The notes beneath the pieces are model-generated. The model was not told the DNA's origin, ran no database searches, and saw only the letters and a program-made list of their open reading frames with translations. A stretch of DNA of 10,578 nt from Porticoccaceae bacterium (GTDB lineage: Bacteria; Pseudomonadota; Gammaproteobacteria; Pseudomonadales; Porticoccaceae). Within the stretch, counting starts at the first letter, position 1. Each line of letters starts with the position of its first letter. The stretch is from assembly GCA_003448675.1 (NCBI GenBank), contig DLXZ01000178.1, positions 1,751 through 12,328 on the forward strand. The letters are read 5' to 3'. This document shows positions 7,226 to 10,578 of this stretch, piece after piece. Made by a program: the position numbers and the translations under genes.

Positions 7226-8650
7226 TCAGTTTTCTGGTGTCAACATGGCGAGCTGGGTAGCGCTCATGGTTTTGAGTTGAGCGAGCAGGGGTCCGGTCTG
7301 GGTTTGAAACTGCTGTTTGAGCTCGTCTGCAATCGGCTTGGCCTCGGGCAGTTTCACCGTTCTGGGATTGCGGTGTACCCCGTTGACAAGGAATTCATAG
7401 TGCAGATGCGGCCCCGTGGAGTAACCGGTGGAGCCGACCGTGCCTATGGTTTGGCGTTGTTTGACACTCTGGCCTTTACGTACCTTGCGTTGGTGGAGGT
7501 GTAAATACTTGGTGACGTATTGCTGGCCGTGCTGGATGAATACATAGTTACCGTTGGCCCGGTGATATCCTGACGCGATGACTTTACCATTCCCTGCGGC
7601 GTATACAGGGGTGCCCCGGGGCGCGGCGTAATCGACACCCCTATGGGCTTTGATTTTCTTATGAATGGGGTGTCTTCGGCGCAGATTGAAGTTTGAGCTT
7701 ATTCGCGTGAAGTCCAGGGGCGCACGGAGGAAAGCTTTTTTCATGGGCTTACCATCAGGCGTGTAGTAATCATTAGAGCCATCGGGGTCGCGAAATAGCA
7801 CGGCGTCGTAGGTTTTGCCCTGGTTGGTAAACGAGGCTGCCAGGATACTTCCCTCGCCGATTTTTTCGCCTTCAAAATACTTTTCTTCGTAGAGAATGCT
7901 GAATTGGTCGCCATGGCGAATATCGAGTGCAAAGTCCACGTCCCAGGCAAAAATGTTGGCCAGTTCCATGATTTTTGCTTCACTCAGCCCCGCGCGGCTG
8001 CCATCAAGGAAAAGAGAGCTTTCAATCTGACCCTTTTTGAATCGCTGGGTGACCTCCGGTTCAAACAGAATTTGCTCGCCAATAAATGCATCGCCTTCGC
8101 GCCGATACAGGTAGTGCTCCAGCTTTGAGCGAGTATATTTCACCTGTTCCAGCAGTCCGTCATCGCTGATGGTTACCGCTAGGGATTCTCCCGGCTTCAG
8201 GCGGGCAAGCCGTTCGGCTTCATGCTTGGCGTTAGCGACTTGATAAACGTCCCGGGCGTTGAGCCCGAGCCGTTGGAAAGCGGTGGTCAGGTTGTCGCCG
8301 TTGGCCAGTATCGTCGGTTTCCAGTCCTGATTATCAACGTCGCTGACTGTGTCCACGAGTTTGGGTTTGCCTGAACTGAAAGGGGCGGTGGCGGGTGTGG
8401 GCCGCATTCTTTTGCCGGGTGTGGGGGCATCGATGAGTGCGCTATTTAACGCATCTTCAGCTTGACCCGCAGGTAATTGGATGCTCAGGGAGCGCCTCTT
8501 TGCTTCTACCGGCTCGGAGGGCAGTAGGGAAAGTAGCGCCACTACGCCAACCATGACTGCGCATGCTAATAGAAGATGTGTGCGTGGGAAAGGTGCCGCG
8601 ACAGCCTTGTTTCGGGCTCCGGGTTGCGTTTCGCTGGGGGGGGTGGACAT
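7226..8650 (-). CDS. M23-family murein DD-endopeptidase (MepM-like)
   Basis: Likely cleaves peptide cross-links of peptidoglycan in the periplasm. The 474-residue protein has a cytoplasmic tail of about 23 residues, one membrane helix (about 24-43: THLLLACAVMVGVVALLSLL), a low-complexity linker to about 110, and an OapA/LysM-like and Csd3-like region (about 110-300; TILANGDNLTTAFQRLGLNARDV). The catalytic M23 domain spans about 317-430. Zinc ligands are visible as H336 and D340 (HRGVDYAAPRGTPVYA) and H417, with catalytic histidines at H384 or H386 (YLHLH) and H415 (GPHLHYEF). All key residues are present, so it should be active. Codons 3-5 lie in a run of eight C on the coding strand. A plausible promoter with an extended -10 lies 46 bases upstream, divergent from tyrS. 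The next gene, anmK, follows after 23 bases. Confidence 0.93.
   Translation of the reverse strand: MSTPPSETQPGARNKAVAAPFPRTHLLLACAVMVGVVALLSLLPSEPVEAKRRSLSIQLPAGQAEDALNSALIDAPTPGKRMRPTPATAPFSSGKPKLVDTVSDVDNQDWKPTILANGDNLTTAFQRLGLNARDVYQVANAKHEAERLARLKPGESLAVTISDDGLLEQVKYTRSKLEHYLYRREGDAFIGEQILFEPEVTQRFKKGQIESSLFLDGSRAGLSEAKIMELANIFAWDVDFALDIRHGDQFSILYEEKYFEGEKIGEGSILAASFTNQGKTYDAVLFRDPDGSNDYYTPDGKPMKKAFLRAPLDFTRISSNFNLRRRHPIHKKIKAHRGVDYAAPRGTPVYAAGNGKVIASGYHRANGNYVFIQHGQQYVTKYLHLHQRKVRKGQSVKQRQTIGTVGSTGYSTGPHLHYEFLVNGVHRNPRTVKLPEAKPIADELKQQFQTQTGPLLAQLKTMSATQLAMLTPEN
8636..8643 (-). repeat. Homopolymer of eight C at the start of the M23 peptidase gene
   Basis: Eight G on the plus strand, eight C on the coding strand, covering codons 3 to 5 of the peptidase (Thr3-Pro4-Pro5). 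A slip of one base here would put almost the whole protein out of frame. Runs of this length are on the short side for phase variation but are a known mutational hot spot. Confidence 0.9.
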
Positions 8651-8695
8651 GGATGCTTGTCGATATCTTTGAAGGTTGTGTTTGTAAGTGCCAGA

Positions 8696-8723
8696 CTTAT
8701 AACAAAATTTGCAGGCGTCTTAA
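8696..8723 (-). promoter_or_regulatory. Probable promoter of M23 peptidase-anmK
   Basis: On the minus strand TTAAGA (8723-8718) and TATAAG (8701-8696) are 16 bases apart, and TGT precedes the -10 directly, making an extended -10 element. The predicted start is near 8689, giving a leader of about 39 bases before the ATG at 8650. -10 matches 5 of 6 and -35 matches 4 of 6 of the sigma-70 consensus. Confidence 0.5.
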
Positions 8724-8741
8724 AGCGGCTTTCAGTATCTT

Positions 8742-8769
8742 TTGGCGGTTTTCCTCTTATTTTTTTAAT
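8742..8769 (+). promoter_or_regulatory. Possible tyrS promoter
   Basis: TTGGCG (8742-8747), 16 bases, TTTAAT (8764-8769): 4 of 6 and 5 of 6 matches to sigma-70. It lies 54 bases before the tyrS ATG in the 173-base divergent gap. A T-run at 8760-8766 overlaps it. No T-box-like leader structure was seen, nor expected in this group. Confidence 0.35.
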
Positions 8770-8823
8770 AGTGATGGGGTATCTTTCGCGATCCTTTAAA
8801 TCGGTCACAGGATTCTCAAGATA

Positions 8824-10122
8824 ATGTCTGGTAACGGTGCGGAACTAATAGCCGAATTTCGAGCGCGCGAGCTGCTGGCGCAAATGACTAGCGGCGATGA
8901 TCTGGTTCAGCATCTCGATATGCCTCGCACGGTGTATTGCGGTTTTGACCCCACGGCGGATAGTCTGCATATAGGCAGTCTCGTGCCGCTGCTAGCCTTA
9001 AGGCGATTCCAGCTGGCTGGCCACAAGCCCTTGGCTCTGGTTGGCGGCGCGACCGGACTGATCGGCGATCCGAGCCATAAAGCTGAGGAGCGCCAGCTTA
9101 ATACGCCGGATGTGGTCGCGGGCTGGGTTGAACGGCTAAAAACCCAGGTGTCGAGGTTTATAGATTTTGATTCCGGTTCCTGTGCCGCGGAAGTGGTCAA
9201 TAATCTGGATTGGGTGGGCGCCCTGTCCGCGCTGGATTTTCTCAGGGATGTCGGCAAGCACTTCTCGGTTAACGCAATGGTGCACAAAGAATCCGTCCGC
9301 CAGAGGATAGAGCGTGAGGGCTCTGGTATTTCTTTTACTGAATTTTCCTACTTGTTGCTGCAGAGCTATGATTTTGCTGAGCTTTATCGGCGGCATGGCT
9401 GTACCGTGCAACTTGGTGGCTCCGACCAGTGGGGTAATATTACCGGTGGAATTGATCTTGCGCGGCGTCTCCATCATGCTCAAGTTTACGGTTTGACGCT
9501 GCCGCTGATTACCAAATCCGATGGCAGCAAGTTTGGTAAAACCGAGGCGGGTACTATCTGGCTTGATCCCGCAAAAACCTCCCCTTATGCCTTTTACCAG
9601 TTTTGGATCAACACAGCCGACGAAGATGTGTACAGGTTTCTGCGCTACTTTACGTTTTTGCCGGTTGCGGAAATAGCGGAGATAGAGCGCGCCGATCGGG
9701 AAACCGAGGGGCGCAAAACCGCGCAAACCATTTTGGCGGGGGAGATGACGCGCCAGGTCCACGGAGAGCAAGGTGTTATTGCTGCGGAGCGAATCTCAAA
9801 GGCCCTGTTCAGTGGCGAGTTGGATCAGCTTACCGAGCAGGATATGGCCCAGCTTGCCCTCGACGGTATGCCGGCGACCGACATTGATCGTGGTGAAGTG
9901 TCCCTCAGTGACGCCCTGGTGAGTACGGGTCTTGCTGTGACGCCGCGCGGCGAAGTCACCCTTGGTCAGGCCCGAAAGTTCATCAAAGATGGCGCTGTTA
10001 GGGTGGACGGTTGTCAGGTTCGGGAGCAGGAGGCGACTTTAACCCGCCAGGCGGCCCGTTTCGGCAAATACAACATCCTCCGTCGAGGTAAGAAGAATTT
10101 TCACATGCTGCACTGGGTGTAG
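8824..10122 (+). CDS. tyrS: Tyrosyl-tRNA synthetase, E. coli TyrS type
   Basis: Attaches tyrosine to tRNA-Tyr in the cytoplasm (class I synthetase). The 432-residue protein is close to E. coli TyrS in length and sequence. Tyrosine pocket and class I signature: YCGFDPTADSLHIGSLVPLL (38-57) with HIGS at 49-52; GGATGLIGDPS (74-84); GISFTEFSYLLLQSYDF (168-184); QLGGSDQWGNI (196-206); and KFGKTEAG (236-243), the form of the KMSKS loop typical of this type. The C-terminal S4 RNA-binding domain is about 363-425 (LGQARKFIKDGAVRVDG), ending RRGKKNFHMLHWV. ATG 8824 has AGGA at 8809-8812, eleven bases upstream, slightly long. The gene is followed by a 433-base rRNA leader with no strong terminator before it, so read-through into the rRNA operon is possible. 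Confidence 0.97.
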   Translation: MSGNGAELIAEFRARELLAQMTSGDDLVQHLDMPRTVYCGFDPTADSLHIGSLVPLLALRRFQLAGHKPLALVGGATGLIGDPSHKAEERQLNTPDVVAGWVERLKTQVSRFIDFDSGSCAAEVVNNLDWVGALSALDFLRDVGKHFSVNAMVHKESVRQRIEREGSGISFTEFSYLLLQSYDFAELYRRHGCTVQLGGSDQWGNITGGIDLARRLHHAQVYGLTLPLITKSDGSKFGKTEAGTIWLDPAKTSPYAFYQFWINTADEDVYRFLRYFTFLPVAEIAEIERADRETEGRKTAQTILAGEMTRQVHGEQGVIAAERISKALFSGELDQLTEQDMAQLALDGMPATDIDRGEVSLSDALVSTGLAVTPRGEVTLGQARKFIKDGAVRVDGCQVREQEATLTRQAARFGKYNILRRGKKNFHMLHWV

Positions 10123-10193
10123 CTTAACCAGCAATAAAACAGGCTTGTTTCGTGCATAAAACGAGTTAACTCCCATTTAGCCTGAAAAGTTTG

Positions 10194-10221
10194 TTGACAG
10201 CACAAAAAGAATCGCTAGAAT
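10194..10221 (+). promoter_or_regulatory. rRNA operon promoter P1
   Basis: TTGACA (10194-10199), a 16-base spacer and TAGAAT (10216-10221): a perfect -35, a 5 of 6 -10, and the short spacer common in rRNA promoters. A GC-only stretch (GCGCGCC, 10222-10228) lies between -10 and the predicted start near 10228. This is the discriminator type linked to stringent (ppGpp/DksA) control and growth-rate regulation. Upstream sequence is only moderately A/T-rich. Confidence 0.85.
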
Positions 10222-10229
10222 GCGCGCCT

Positions 10230-10255
10230 CGCTCTTGGGGAGCGCAAGTTTTTTT
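10230..10255 (+). terminator. Hairpin plus T7 tract just after the P1 start (terminator-like)
   Basis: CGCTC (10230-10234) pairs with GAGCG (10240-10244) around TTGGG, followed by CAAG and seven T (10249-10255). An alternative, exclusive stem CTTG (10234-10237)/CAAG (10245-10248) abuts the T-run directly. It could stop read-through from tyrS, or attenuate P1 transcripts after about 25-28 bases. The stems are short (5 or 4 bp), so the strength is doubtful. Confidence 0.4.
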
Positions 10256-10300
10256 GAACTGATTTTTGACTTTTCTAAACCCGAAATATCAAAAAAACAG

Positions 10301-10328
10301 TTGACTAAAACTCGGCAAGCAGTAGAAT
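10301..10328 (+). promoter_or_regulatory. rRNA operon promoter P2
   Basis: TTGACT (10301-10306), a 16-base spacer and TAGAAT (10323-10328); predicted start near 10335. Same -10 and spacer length as P1, 107 bases downstream. A run of seven A (10291-10297) lies directly upstream of the -35, as in an UP element bound by the alpha C-terminal domain of RNA polymerase. The discriminator is again GC-rich (TGCCGCCCC). Confidence 0.8.
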
Positions 10329-10353
10329 TGCCGCCCCGTTCAACGAGAGCGGA

Positions 10354-10365
10354 TGTTCTTTAAAA
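10354..10365 (+). promoter_or_regulatory. boxA antitermination site
   Basis: TGTTCTTTAAAA closely resembles the E. coli rrn boxA (TGCTCTTTAACA), the RNA site bound by NusB/NusE (S10) that lets RNA polymerase resist Rho through rRNA genes. Its position between P2 and 16S, followed by ATTTGATCAGGCAAAG, also matches the E. coli leader. Confidence 0.8.
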
Positions 10366-10487
10366 ATTTGATCAGGCAAAGCGTGTGGGTGCTTGCTGGA
10401 ATAGTTCGGGTAATACGAAATATTCAAATGCAAGTAACTCATCAATTCATTACGAATGGTAAGCCAAAGTATTTGAGCCGAGTTCTT

Positions 10488-10516
10488 AAGCGGTGTCGCT
10501 GGTAGCGAAACCGTTT
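10488..10516 (+). other. 16S leader hairpin
   Basis: AAGCGGT (10488-10494) pairs with ACCGTTT (10510-10516) using one G-U pair, and inside it TCGCT (10496-10500) pairs exactly with AGCGA (10504-10508) around a GGT loop. Only G10495 and A10509 are unpaired, giving a 12-pair stem. It ends 39 bases before the mature 16S 5' end. A second stem CCTCT (10517-10521)/AGAGG (10541-10545) follows directly. Confidence 0.6.
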
Positions 10517-10555
10517 CCTCTTGTCAGCTGTGTAGTAGGCAGAGGTAAAAGATTT

Positions 10556-10578
10556 AAACTGAAGAGTTTGATCATGGC
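10556..10578 (+). rRNA. rrs: 16S ribosomal RNA, first 23 bases
   Basis: AAACTGAAGAGTTTGATCAT followed by GGC is the universal 16S 5' end (universal forward primer site AGAGTTTGATCATGGC); E. coli begins AAATTGAAGAGTTTGATC. The gene continues beyond the window. The 5' base is set by analogy with E. coli and could differ by a base or two. Confidence 0.97.

Larger units (their letters stand above)
10123..10555 (+). other. tyrS-16S intergenic region and rRNA leader
   Basis: Non-coding 433 bases. In order: a weak AT stem after tyrS (10137-10150), a 10-base palindrome GAGTTAACTC (10163-10172), P1, the hairpin/T-tract, P2, a small GC stem just before boxA (CCGC at 10331-10334 with GCGG at 10349-10352, in the boxB position), boxA, a boxC-like GTGTGGG (10383-10389), then leader stems up to the 16S 5' end. 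TCAAATGC (10424-10431) can pair with GTATTTGA (10469-10476) with one G-U, enclosing a loop of about 37 bases. The order matches E. coli rrn leaders. Confidence 0.7.

Noticed and set aside
8563..8824. Overlapping plus- and minus-strand open frames of about 80 codons in the M23-tyrS gap
   Set aside because: They overlap the start of the M23 gene and the promoters and show no family resemblance; low-complexity translations.
9136..9771. 211-codon minus-strand open frame within tyrS
   Set aside because: Antisense to the conserved TyrRS core; no ribosome site or motif found; its length follows from codon bias of tyrS.
10137..10150. AAACA/TGTTT stem after tyrS as intrinsic terminator
   Set aside because: Five pairs with only one G-C and no T-run after it; too weak to call.
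10163..10172. GAGTTAACTC palindrome as an operator
   Set aside because: Perfect but short, with no known regulator assigned; recorded in the leader entry only.
1..10578. Mobile element, CRISPR, tRNA or defence/toxin system
   Set aside because: No transposase, integrase, direct-repeat array, tRNA cloverleaf or toxin-antitoxin pair was seen; the gene order fits conserved core chromosome.

Overview
This window looks like core chromosome of a free-living gammaproteobacterium. Support comes from protein families (HemJ, ErpA, AnmK, an E. coli-type TyrRS), GC-rich but mixed codon use, and gene order. From memory, the order argC - small membrane/coiled-coil protein - bactofilin - erpA - anmK - M23 peptidase - tyrosyl-tRNA synthetase - 16S rRNA is the one seen in Pseudomonas. 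The genus cannot be read from the sequence; a marine Cellvibrionales/Spongiibacteraceae-like or Pseudomonas-related lineage is a guess.

Layout. Bases 1-2640 hold a minus-strand block transcribed leftward: a ClC-family anion channel/transporter, then hemJ (protoporphyrinogen oxidase), then the N-terminal third of a MATE efflux protein cut by the window edge. Bases 2774-6032 hold a plus-strand block: argC (arginine biosynthesis), a DUF6776-type protein touching a bactofilin gene, erpA (A-type Fe-S carrier) and a secreted DsrE-like protein. Bases 6069-8650 hold a minus-strand pair, an M23 endopeptidase followed by anmK, both concerned with peptidoglycan. Divergent from these, tyrS (8824-10122) runs rightward. 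It is followed by a 433-base rRNA leader with two near-consensus promoters, a hairpin/T-tract, a boxA-like antitermination site and leader stems, ending in the first 23 bases of 16S rRNA.

How it fits together: three of the proteins act on or organise the cell wall (bactofilin scaffold, M23 hydrolase, AnmK recycling of anhydro-MurNAc). The rest are housekeeping (heme, Fe-S, arginine, tRNA charging, rRNA).

I saw no mobile element, CRISPR, tRNA or defence system, and nothing that amounts to a new multi-gene system. The points most worth a second look are: an in-frame TGA that separates the ClC gene's conserved first helix from any normal start codon; a non-standard ClC anion-filter motif; a terminator-like hairpin placed directly at the rRNA P1 start site; a homopolymer of eight C at the start of the M23 peptidase gene; and the uncharacterised DUF6776/bactofilin and DsrE-like genes.
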